DNA from: an uncultured Tannerella sp.
GTDB taxonomy: Bacteria; Bacteroidota; Bacteroidia; Bacteroidales; Tannerellaceae
Direction: 5' to 3'
Length of the DNA stretch: 6,057 nucleotides
Assembly (NCBI GenBank): GCA_938036405.1
Contig: CALHPT010000371.1
Span: 1-6,057, forward strand
Positions 1 to 5,962 of this stretch are shown here, one piece after another. The stretch's first letter is position 1, and each line of letters opens with the position of its first letter. Below the pieces are notes generated by a model. That model worked only from the letters and a program-made list of their open reading frames with translations, was not told the origin of the DNA and ran no database searches. Both the position numbers and the translations under genes were made by a program.

Positions 1-253
1 TCATCGCAGGCGGCCTAGACGCCTCCACCCACACTCAACTCTGAAGAGCCAGTTTAATATCAGGCCAAAGTCGTTCCGTTTCGCCGAGTTATTTACCAAA
101 GCGTTTGGCTTGCTCCAAGTAAAACGTATCGTGATTTGTATAGCAGCAATATTGACCTGCGTGCCGTCGATAGTACTTTTTGAACTGCAATGCTTCGATA
201 TTGTGGCTGCGAGAGCTGCTTTGTTTTCAGTTTTTTAGTATGGCAGTGTACGT
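1..253. other. AT-richer flank downstream of the restriction operon, no confident gene
   Basis: Hand counts give 24/60 G+C at 121-180 and at 181-240, well below the neighbouring gene. Three overlapping frames are open here. A plus-strand frame runs from the left edge to TAG at 236-238. A minus-strand frame runs from 234 to TGA at 1-3. A second minus-strand frame covers 89-226. None has a clear start with a ribosome binding site, and I recognise none of the products. A 5-bp inverted repeat (AGGCG at 8-12, CGCCT at 20-24) has no T-run next to it, and I found no intrinsic terminator for the operon. Confidence 0.6.
89..226 (-). pseudogene. Possible gene remnant: 45-codon open frame in the helicase reading frame
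   Basis: This frame lies between a TGA (227-229) and a TAA (89-91) and is in the same register as the helicase gene, separated from it by TAG (254-256), eight codons and that TGA. It has no ATG or GTG start. The translation looks protein-like, with NIEALQFKKYYRRHAGQY followed by CCYTNHDTFYLEQAKRFGK, rich in Tyr, Lys and Cys. It could be the tail of a decayed gene, a lost extension of the helicase protein, or chance. The two competing open frames over the same DNA weaken the case, and I do not recognise a family. Confidence 0.25.
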
Positions 254-3200
254 CTATCCGCGCAACTTTCTCCCGAACGTTTGCTCGACGAACTCGGCGA
301 GCTTTCCCTCCTTGGCGAGCTCGGCGGAATCGGCCTTCACGAAGTTCGTGTCGCAGTCGCCGCCTACCTCGCCGTTCGCACCCAAGATGTAGTTCGTCGC
401 TATCTTGTAGATAATCTCGGTCGGTGCGATGCCAAAGACCTGCCTCTCAAGGATGTGGTCGAGCCTGGCTCGGTCGTTAGGGAAGAGATCGTGCATCTTC
501 TCGCTGTTGAACAGGCGCTTAATGACTTCGGTGATGTAGAGGCCGCTCTTCATGTAGAGGTCGGCGAAGGTGTGCTCTGGATCGTCGAAGCATCCCGGGT
601 TCTCCTGCTCGAACAGGTCGACCATCTTCACGACCACGTTACGGGGCGTGAAGATCTGGTTGGTCTTCTGCGGCGGCACGTAGTCGAAGATGTCCTCGTC
701 CCGGCTGTCGTCGAAGTAGTTGGCGAGCTTGCCGCGCAGGTCGATGAACTCGCGCACCGAGTCGTCGAAGACCACGGGGTCGAAGAGTTGCCCCTCGAAG
801 TGGATCGTCTCGCCTCTCTCGGGGTCGGTGACGTCTCCGCCATCGCGCAACAGGCGGAACTGCTCCACGGTCACGCTCGTGACCTCCAGGAACACGTCAG
901 CGGGGATGATTTGGTCGAACTTGGCGAGCGTCGTCTCTTCGTTGCCGTAGGCCATCAGGAACGAGGGGATCGTGCGGGAGAAGCCACGCAGATGGTCGCG
1001 GATGTTGCCCTCGATGGCCTGCTTCTTGCTCTCCCTCTTGGCGGTTTCCACCTCGCGAACCACGGTCTCGCCGGCGCTCTTTACCAGCTCGTCACGGGAG
1101 TCCTTGAGGCTCTCCACAAGGCTCTGGCGTGCGTTCTCGATCTTCTCGTCGTGTGCGTGGTTGATCTTGTCGGCCTCCTCCTGCGTCTGCGCGAGGTCGA
1201 GCTGGCTTGCGCGGTCTTTCTCGATGCGGTTTCTCTCGATGGTGAAGTTGCCCACCTCGCGGTTGAGCCTGATGTCCACGTCCGCCTTGATGCGCCGCTC
1301 CACCTTCTTCTGCTGCGAGGCGCGGAACTTGTCGCCGTACTTCTCGTTCGCCGCCTCCACGAGGGGCTTGGCGATACTGTCTGAGAAGATCGACCGCAGC
1401 TTGTCGAGGAACACGTCGTCGGGGTCTCCGCCCTCGTCGACGGTTATGGCGTCGATGGCGTCGTCGAGCTCGTCCGCGATGGAGCCGTAGACCTTCTCGC
1501 CGAACATCCCCTCGGCAAGGCCTATTACCCGTTCCTGCGGGATGTCGATCTCGCCGTTCTCGTCGAGGTCGAGCTCGTCAGCCGTGTCCTCGCGCACGCC
1601 GAGCTGCTTGCTGGGAGTCTTGAAGGGCTCGAACTTCTGAAGCACCTCGAGCACCTCGGCGGGCGCACGGAAGACGTTTGCGATGTTCTGGAAGAGGAAG
1701 TCGCTCATGAATCCGCGGCGCACCACCTCGTGCGAGCGGATCCTGCGAGGGATGGAAAGCACGCGCTCGGCGTCGAGCTCCACCATCTCGCCGTTCTCGT
1801 CCTCGCCTATGACCGGGAAGAAGTTGAGCAGCGTCCTCACGCGCTGCTTGCGGTCGTCTGCGGTGCCGCCGCCCGAGGCGGTGTCGGTGTAGAGGTCGTT
1901 GGCGAACTCCTCGAAGATGGTGAGCGTGCGGGCGGGGTCGAAGTCGAAGACGTAGGCGTTCTCCTTGCGCAGGAAGGTGCTGCCACAGTTGAACAGGCAC
2001 GGGTTCTGTGCGCGGAAGGCCGCCTGCATATAGAGCGCAGGGCTCTTCATGTTGGAGAGCATGAGCACCGCCGTCCACTCGGGCACGGTGACGCCGGTGG
2101 TGAGCTGGCCCACCGAGAGCGTGATGGTGCGGTCGTGCTCGGCTATGGCCTTGCGCACCTTGTCGAAGGCCTGCGCGCTCGCCTCGTCGTCGTCAAGCTT
2201 GCCGTCGCCGGCGGCGAGCACGATCTCGTAGTCCTTGAACACGGGATGCTGCCTCAGCTTCTTCGCGAGAGCCTTGGCGGAGTCGACGCGGTTGAGCATC
2301 CAGAAGGTGTGGCGCAGCTCGTCCCTGAGCTCGGGGGTGGAGAACGGGAACTTCCTCTGCGTGGTGAGCGCGTCCAGGAAGCGGTCGACGTCGTCGTTGT
2401 GCAGGAAGTAGCCGTTCTCGTTGGTGGCGAAGAACTCGTTGAGGTCGAAGGCGTACTCCACGGTCTCGCCGTCGATGTCCATGCCGCGGCTGACCTCGTC
2501 GGCCACGATGTCGGACATCTGGTAGGTGAACATGTTGAGGCGCGGCAGGTCCGCGTAGGGATTGGGGAGCTCCGGGTCGTCCCAGTCCCTCTTGGCCTTC
2601 TGCTCGTCGGCGTAGGTCCAGTTGAAGATGGCCTCCTCGGGGAACTTCTCGTTCGCGATGGCCTTGAAGGGCGTTCCCGAGAGGTGAAGCGTGAACTTGC
2701 GCCTGATGTGGTCGAAGGCCACGTCGGTCTTGAAGGTGTCCACGCCCTCGTGCGCCTCGTCGATGATGAGGACGTCCCACTCGAGGTTGGCGACGTGTTC
2801 GAGCTTGTCGTACTTGCCGCCGAAGTCGATGGCGCCCTTCAGGTCCTGCAGGCTCACGAACTCGATGAAGCCCTTGGGGCCGCCCTTCTGGAGGCCGTCC
2901 AGGTACTGCTCGCGAGTGAGGCAGTACTTCCTGCCCTGGAGCGCGGGTGCCGAGCTGATGAACACGAGCCCGGAGTCGCGCCCCACGAACCCCTCGTAGT
3001 CGTCGTACCAGGAGTTGGCGATGGCAGGGCGGTTGGTGACAATGAGGACCTTCTGCGCGCCCACGCGCTTGCAGAAGTCGTAGGAGGTGAGGGTCTTGCC
3101 GAAGCGCGGCTTGGCGTTCCAGAGGAACTCGCCGCCCTCGTGGCTGCGCGCGTAGCTCGCGGTCTCCTCGGAGGCGCGCTCCTGCTCGTTGCGCAGGCGG

Positions 3201-3586
3201 TACTCGATGGTCGCGGGCGCGTCCTCGACGACGCCGTGGTTCTCGCGGAACTCGTAGAAGCGCACGTGAGCCGGGTCTGGCTCGATTTCGAACCACTCGG
3301 TGCCTGGCTTGTCCCTCACGTCGAGCTTGCGCAGGTAACCGTGGAAGTCCGTGTCATGGAAGGTCTTGCCCGTGTCCTCGAAGGTTGCGTTGCCGTGCCA
3401 CTCGAGCTTGTACACCACGTCGATCGTGTGCGCCTGCTGCTTGAGGCGTTCCCTCACGTTTTGCTCGGTGTAGCCGATCTTGGTCCAGCCGTCATGGCGG
3501 GCGATCTCGGGCGTGGTGTAGGCGTATATCTGCGGCAGCGCCGGACGAGAGGTCTTGACGAGGTTGCTGATGTCGGTGAAAGCCAT
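254..3586 (-). CDS. ATP-dependent restriction subunit: GIY-YIG-like nuclease, SF2 helicase and methyltransferase-like C-terminus
   Basis: This is the predicted DNA-translocating and cutting partner of the methyltransferase. Domains in its 1110 residues: (1) about 19-101, a GIY-YIG/T5orf172-like nuclease domain with IYAYTT (20-25), KIGYT (36-40), Arg45 and Arg47, FHGYL (81-85) and EWFE (97-100). (2) about 125-560, a superfamily 2 motor of the restriction-helicase type: Walker A PRFGKT (160-165), DEAH (276-279), SGTP (303-306), motif V TTGVTVP (496-502) and motif VI QAAFRAQN (521-528). (3) about 660-860, an acidic then heavily charged, probably coiled-coil linker. (4) about 971-1110, resembling the SAM-binding front half of an N6 methyltransferase: NQIFTP (976-981), FADLYMKSGLY (1007-1017) and FGIAPTEIIYKIATNYIL (1051-1068), with no NPPY after it. 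The ATG at 3586 has an AAGGAG site. The gene ends with TAG at 254-256. It is GC-rich throughout, unlike the specificity block of its partner. The motor is certain; the nuclease activity is inferred from motifs and context. Confidence 0.92.
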   Translation of the reverse strand: MAFTDISNLVKTSRPALPQIYAYTTPEIARHDGWTKIGYTEQNVRERLKQQAHTIDVVYKLEWHGNATFEDTGKTFHDTDFHGYLRKLDVRDKPGTEWFEIEPDPAHVRFYEFRENHGVVEDAPATIEYRLRNEQERASEETASYARSHEGGEFLWNAKPRFGKTLTSYDFCKRVGAQKVLIVTNRPAIANSWYDDYEGFVGRDSGLVFISSAPALQGRKYCLTREQYLDGLQKGGPKGFIEFVSLQDLKGAIDFGGKYDKLEHVANLEWDVLIIDEAHEGVDTFKTDVAFDHIRRKFTLHLSGTPFKAIANEKFPEEAIFNWTYADEQKAKRDWDDPELPNPYADLPRLNMFTYQMSDIVADEVSRGMDIDGETVEYAFDLNEFFATNENGYFLHNDDVDRFLDALTTQRKFPFSTPELRDELRHTFWMLNRVDSAKALAKKLRQHPVFKDYEIVLAAGDGKLDDDEASAQAFDKVRKAIAEHDRTITLSVGQLTTGVTVPEWTAVLMLSNMKSPALYMQAAFRAQNPCLFNCGSTFLRKENAYVFDFDPARTLTIFEEFANDLYTDTASGGGTADDRKQRVRTLLNFFPVIGEDENGEMVELDAERVLSIPRRIRSHEVVRRGFMSDFLFQNIANVFRAPAEVLEVLQKFEPFKTPSKQLGVREDTADELDLDENGEIDIPQERVIGLAEGMFGEKVYGSIADELDDAIDAITVDEGGDPDDVFLDKLRSIFSDSIAKPLVEAANEKYGDKFRASQQKKVERRIKADVDIRLNREVGNFTIERNRIEKDRASQLDLAQTQEEADKINHAHDEKIENARQSLVESLKDSRDELVKSAGETVVREVETAKRESKKQAIEGNIRDHLRGFSRTIPSFLMAYGNEETTLAKFDQIIPADVFLEVTSVTVEQFRLLRDGGDVTDPERGETIHFEGQLFDPVVFDDSVREFIDLRGKLANYFDDSRDEDIFDYVPPQKTNQIFTPRNVVVKMVDLFEQENPGCFDDPEHTFADLYMKSGLYITEVIKRLFNSEKMHDLFPNDRARLDHILERQVFGIAPTEIIYKIATNYILGANGEVGGDCDTNFVKADSAELAKEGKLAEFVEQTFGRKLRG

Positions 3587-3597
3587 GATCAGATCAT
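3585..3597. repeat. Perfect 13-base palindrome over the stop/start junction
   Basis: The plus strand reads ATGATC-A-GATCAT, a perfect 6+1+6 inverted repeat holding two GATC sites 5 bases apart. It overlaps the TGA of the methyltransferase and part of the ATG of the helicase gene. In RNA it could form at best a short stem (AUGA/UCAU with a 5-base loop). It could be an operator, a translation-modulating element or chance. Confidence 0.5.
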
Positions 3598-5682
3598 CTC
3601 CTTCACGTGCGACTCGATGAAGTCAATCTCTTCGTCGGTAAGCCCATATTTCGCGTAGAGCTGCCGGTCGATCTCGGAAATGGGCTTCGACCAGTCAATG
3701 TCGGAGGCGGACGTGAAGTCCTGGAGTGGAATTGTCCTCCATACTTGCGATGGGCTGTGATGCGTCGCCTTTTTTACACCAAGAAGAGCCCTGAAAAACT
3801 TCGTTTTGTAGTAGCGAGCAAGATTACAAGCCTCACCCTCAGTCTTGAAAGGCCCGGCGTTCAGGAATGTATCCGATGAGCCTGTATTGGGACCAACTAC
3901 CATTGGTTCTGCAAGCGTTTCTCCGTATTTTCCCGAGTTGTTAGCTTCTGGAATCAAGAGCTTGAAGCCGTCTATGTACTCGTTCTCGCTGATGAACCTC
4001 TTTGCGATATAGCGATGCATTCTCTTGCCATTTTTCCAGCCAAAGAACTTATAGACGTCTGTTTCGGGGCCGTTCGGCTTGACTGTAAAAATTTCGGGTA
4101 GCGTTTCCATTACCTTCGAGACTATTTTGATTCGATTCCCTGGTCCTAGTTGTTCCGAGACGTTTTCGTTCTCAGCATTTTCTTGGTAGAAAAGGTCCGA
4201 GAATTTATAGCAACGCTGCGATGCAAAGATGCTATCTAGGTGCAACTGCCCACTTGTTGCACGATTGACTTTCTTTAATATCCCGTTGAGCTCCGGATAA
4301 ATTGTGAAAGTCTCTATTTTCCCAAAATCAGAGGTGGCATCTCTCAGCGTGATAGCGATTCCGCCCTTAATGTCTGTGTTGGGGAATACCGTTGATGCGT
4401 CAGGCTCATATAACAGAACTTTCACATGCTCGTCATTTAGCATCTTTTCGTTCCACGCTTTAGGCGTTTGGCCAGCATTGAAAAGAAAACGGCCAGGCGT
4501 AACAAGTTCGACTCGGTCACTCACTTGATAAGCCGCGTCCATGAAGACGTCGTATATCGGCGGCTTTCGGTCGTTGTCGTCTTTATCACTCTGGTACGGA
4601 GGGTTGCCGATTACCGCGTAGAACTTCTTGTCCATGGGACGTGCCTTGCCTTTCATCGCTTGAAACTCGAGGGGCTCGTTTTCCTGCCAGTCGTATATGA
4701 CACAGAGGGGCACCGTCTCGCCGGGCTCCCCTCCCTTTTCTTCTTCAACTACTGTATCGTCGAATGGCGATTCGTCCAGGAGCTCGAACAGCGTGGGCTG
4801 CAGGGGCTCCGGCACGGGCTCCTCATATCCGAAGAGCGCCGACTGCACGACGGCGTCCATCTTGTTGGTGGGCACCGCGTAGGTTAAGCCGTTCATCTGC
4901 CAGAAGTTCCATGACACGACCCAGGCCGCCTGGTCCAGTTCCTCGTCGGATATTCCCGGGCCCCATCGCTCGCGCAGGTGTTCGCAGAATGTTTCGAACA
5001 CGTTGATGCGTGCAAGGAGCAGGTTATCACCCTGGTACTCGAAGCCGTAGGAGGCTTTGAGGGCAGCAAGCCCCCAGCGAACCCACTCGCGGCGCGACTT
5101 TGTCTTTTCTCCTACGATGCGTAGTTTCCGATCGAGGAAGCCTATGCGCTCGCCTATGGGAAGAGGGGTACCTGTAACGGTGTCGTAGCGCGAACACACG
5201 AAGGGGGCCTCTCCGCAGGTTATCTCCAAGCGGGGGCTCTTGACGTAGGCGTGCCAGCCTAAGCCTTTCCGCTTAGGGAAAACGACTGGCGACGTGCTGG
5301 TGAGCCACGTGATGCCGTCCTCAGTATTGAAGGAATCCCGCCTACCGAACCATATGGCGTCAAGATCGTTGTTCATACGGTTCACCAGCCATGACGGTGT
5401 GAATACCTCGGCTCGCGTCTTGGCGCGCTGTGACTGGTGTTCCTTCTCCTTGGTGATCCGGGGCTTGATGACGCCGGAGGAGAGGCCAGTGATCTTCTCG
5501 ACGGTGATCTCATCGTCTCCCATGTAGCCAACGCCAAGCGCCTCGTACTCGTTATCAGCCCAGATGATGTTGCGTCCGGTGGTACGGTCGCAAAGAAGTG
5601 TTTCCAGAATGCGCGTCGGATAACGTGAATCGAAGCTCTCGATGAACCCTGAGCCAATGGTATGTAACTCGTCTGTTAGCAC
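3589..5682 (-). CDS. Eco57I-like adenine-N6 DNA methyltransferase with target-recognition domain
   Basis: This cytoplasmic enzyme is predicted to transfer a methyl group from S-adenosylmethionine to N6 of adenine in a specific DNA site, protecting host DNA. The 697 residues show the order expected of a gamma-type N6 methyltransferase: motif X (EVFTP, 92-96); a motif I region RLEITCGEAPF (151-161), where the usual G-x-G loop reads CGEAP; a conserved block with GFLDRKLRIV (181-190) and YQGDNLLLARINV (216-228); the catalytic motif NPPYQ (360-364); then PIYDVFMDAAY (375-385) and GGIAITLRD (440-448). The rest, about 450-697, should hold the target-recognition region and ends in a stretch I recall as typical of this family (YAKYGLTDEEIDFIESH, 678-693). 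No nuclease motif is visible. It starts at GTG (5682) and stops 2 bases before the helicase gene, so the two form one operon. Residues about 375-641 are encoded by markedly AT-richer DNA. The family assignment is firm; the recognition sequence cannot be read. Confidence 0.92.
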   Translation of the reverse strand: MLTDELHTIGSGFIESFDSRYPTRILETLLCDRTTGRNIIWADNEYEALGVGYMGDDEITVEKITGLSSGVIKPRITKEKEHQSQRAKTRAEVFTPSWLVNRMNNDLDAIWFGRRDSFNTEDGITWLTSTSPVVFPKRKGLGWHAYVKSPRLEITCGEAPFVCSRYDTVTGTPLPIGERIGFLDRKLRIVGEKTKSRREWVRWGLAALKASYGFEYQGDNLLLARINVFETFCEHLRERWGPGISDEELDQAAWVVSWNFWQMNGLTYAVPTNKMDAVVQSALFGYEEPVPEPLQPTLFELLDESPFDDTVVEEEKGGEPGETVPLCVIYDWQENEPLEFQAMKGKARPMDKKFYAVIGNPPYQSDKDDNDRKPPIYDVFMDAAYQVSDRVELVTPGRFLFNAGQTPKAWNEKMLNDEHVKVLLYEPDASTVFPNTDIKGGIAITLRDATSDFGKIETFTIYPELNGILKKVNRATSGQLHLDSIFASQRCYKFSDLFYQENAENENVSEQLGPGNRIKIVSKVMETLPEIFTVKPNGPETDVYKFFGWKNGKRMHRYIAKRFISENEYIDGFKLLIPEANNSGKYGETLAEPMVVGPNTGSSDTFLNAGPFKTEGEACNLARYYKTKFFRALLGVKKATHHSPSQVWRTIPLQDFTSASDIDWSKPISEIDRQLYAKYGLTDEEIDFIESHVKEMI
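3598..3603 (-). promoter_or_regulatory. Ribosome binding site of the helicase/nuclease gene, inside the methyltransferase gene
   Basis: The minus strand reads AAGGAG, 11 bases before the ATG at 3584-3586. It lies within the last codons of the methyltransferase (the KEM codons), whose TGA (3589-3591) is only 2 bases from the ATG. Ribosomes finishing the methyltransferase can therefore reload directly on the restriction gene, which couples the two translations and lets methylation come first. Confidence 0.8.
3760..4565. other. AT-rich segment inside the methyltransferase gene (specificity region)
   Basis: Hand counts give about 35-50% G+C per 60-base line here (21/60 at 4261-4320, 24/60 at 4081-4140, 27/60 at 4141-4200). 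The same gene outside the block reaches 42/60 (4921-4980) and 36/60 (3661-3720), and the helicase gene 40/60 (2101-2160). The block encodes residues of about 375-641, beginning just after NPPYQ and ending before the conserved C-terminal stretch. This is consistent with the target-recognition part having a different history from the rest of the gene. Confidence 0.7.
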
Positions 5683-5691
5683 TGGTTACTG

Positions 5692-5698
5692 CCCCTCT
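5692..5698 (-). promoter_or_regulatory. Ribosome binding site of the methyltransferase gene
   Basis: Read on the minus strand this is AGAGGGG, 9 bases before the GTG at 5680-5682. An in-frame TAA lies two codons upstream of that GTG, so no longer start is possible. The Shine-Dalgarno-like sequence supports GTG as the true initiation codon. I saw no convincing -35/-10 pair in the 31 bases between the acidic frame and this gene. Confidence 0.7.
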
Positions 5699-5713
5699 TT
5701 GTTACCGCTTTGA

Positions 5714-5962
5714 TCATGCGCATTGCACGAAGGTATTGAAGCTCACGCCCTTAAAAGCGACAGCCTCTTCGCCTGCAGCGCACCGGTTCCGCGGAATCAC
5801 GATCATGATGGCGCCCATGTCACCGCTCACGAGATATTCCTGCTCCTCTGTCTCCGTCGTCCCGTCTTCGACGATATCTGAGTACGTCATCGCAATGCCT
5901 TCGTATGAATCAGAAGGTGTTGCGCTCGCGAGATACTCTATCACCGCCATACGATTGGGCAC
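5714..5962 (-). CDS. Small acidic protein of unknown function, possibly the 3' end of a larger gene
   Basis: I do not recognise this gene. From the GTG at 5962 it would encode 82 residues; an ATG four codons later (5948-5950) would give 78. Neither start has a convincing ribosome binding site. The frame stays open without a stop to the right edge (6057), with no ATG, GTG or TTG between, so it may be the C-terminus of a gene entering from outside. The product is acidic: 13 Asp/Glu against 4 Arg/Lys, with acidic clusters at residues 29-33 and 37-42 and a hydrophobic strand-like stretch at 49-56 (MGAIMIVI). There is no signal peptide, membrane helix or recognisable helix-turn-helix. Codons mostly end in G or C, as in real genes here, and the overlapping plus-strand frame (5736-5987) looks like its shadow. 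It ends 31 bases before the methyltransferase on the same strand, so the two are probably co-transcribed. A role as regulator or accessory of the restriction system is only inference from position. Confidence 0.5.
   Translation of the reverse strand: MPNRMAVIEYLASATPSDSYEGIAMTYSDIVEDGTTETEEQEYLVSGDMGAIMIVIPRNRCAAGEEAVAFKGVSFNTFVQCA

Noticed and set aside
8..24. Inverted repeat AGGCG/CGCCT as a transcription terminator
   Set aside because: The stem is only 5 bp with a 7-base loop, and there is no T-run on either side in the direction of transcription.
281..1384. A 367-codon plus-strand open frame opposite the end of the helicase gene
   Set aside because: It has the same shadow composition (Val, Leu, Glu, His rich) and lies antisense to the linker and C-terminal domain of the real gene.
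2193..3296. A 367-codon minus-strand open frame overlapping the helicase gene in another frame
   Set aside because: Its product is extremely Arg-rich, typical of a frame-shifted reading of GC-rich coding DNA, and the motif-bearing frame occupies the same bases.
1730..3658. A 642-codon plus-strand open frame opposite the helicase gene
   Set aside because: It is antisense to a gene with unmistakable helicase motifs. The product is a monotonous Val/Leu/Glu/Ala/Gly/Arg mix with no domain, as expected from GC-rich codons read in reverse.
5683..5713. Operon promoter in the 31-base gap before the methyltransferase
   Set aside because: I could not find a credible -35/-10 pair. The short gap after a co-oriented frame fits transcription from further upstream.
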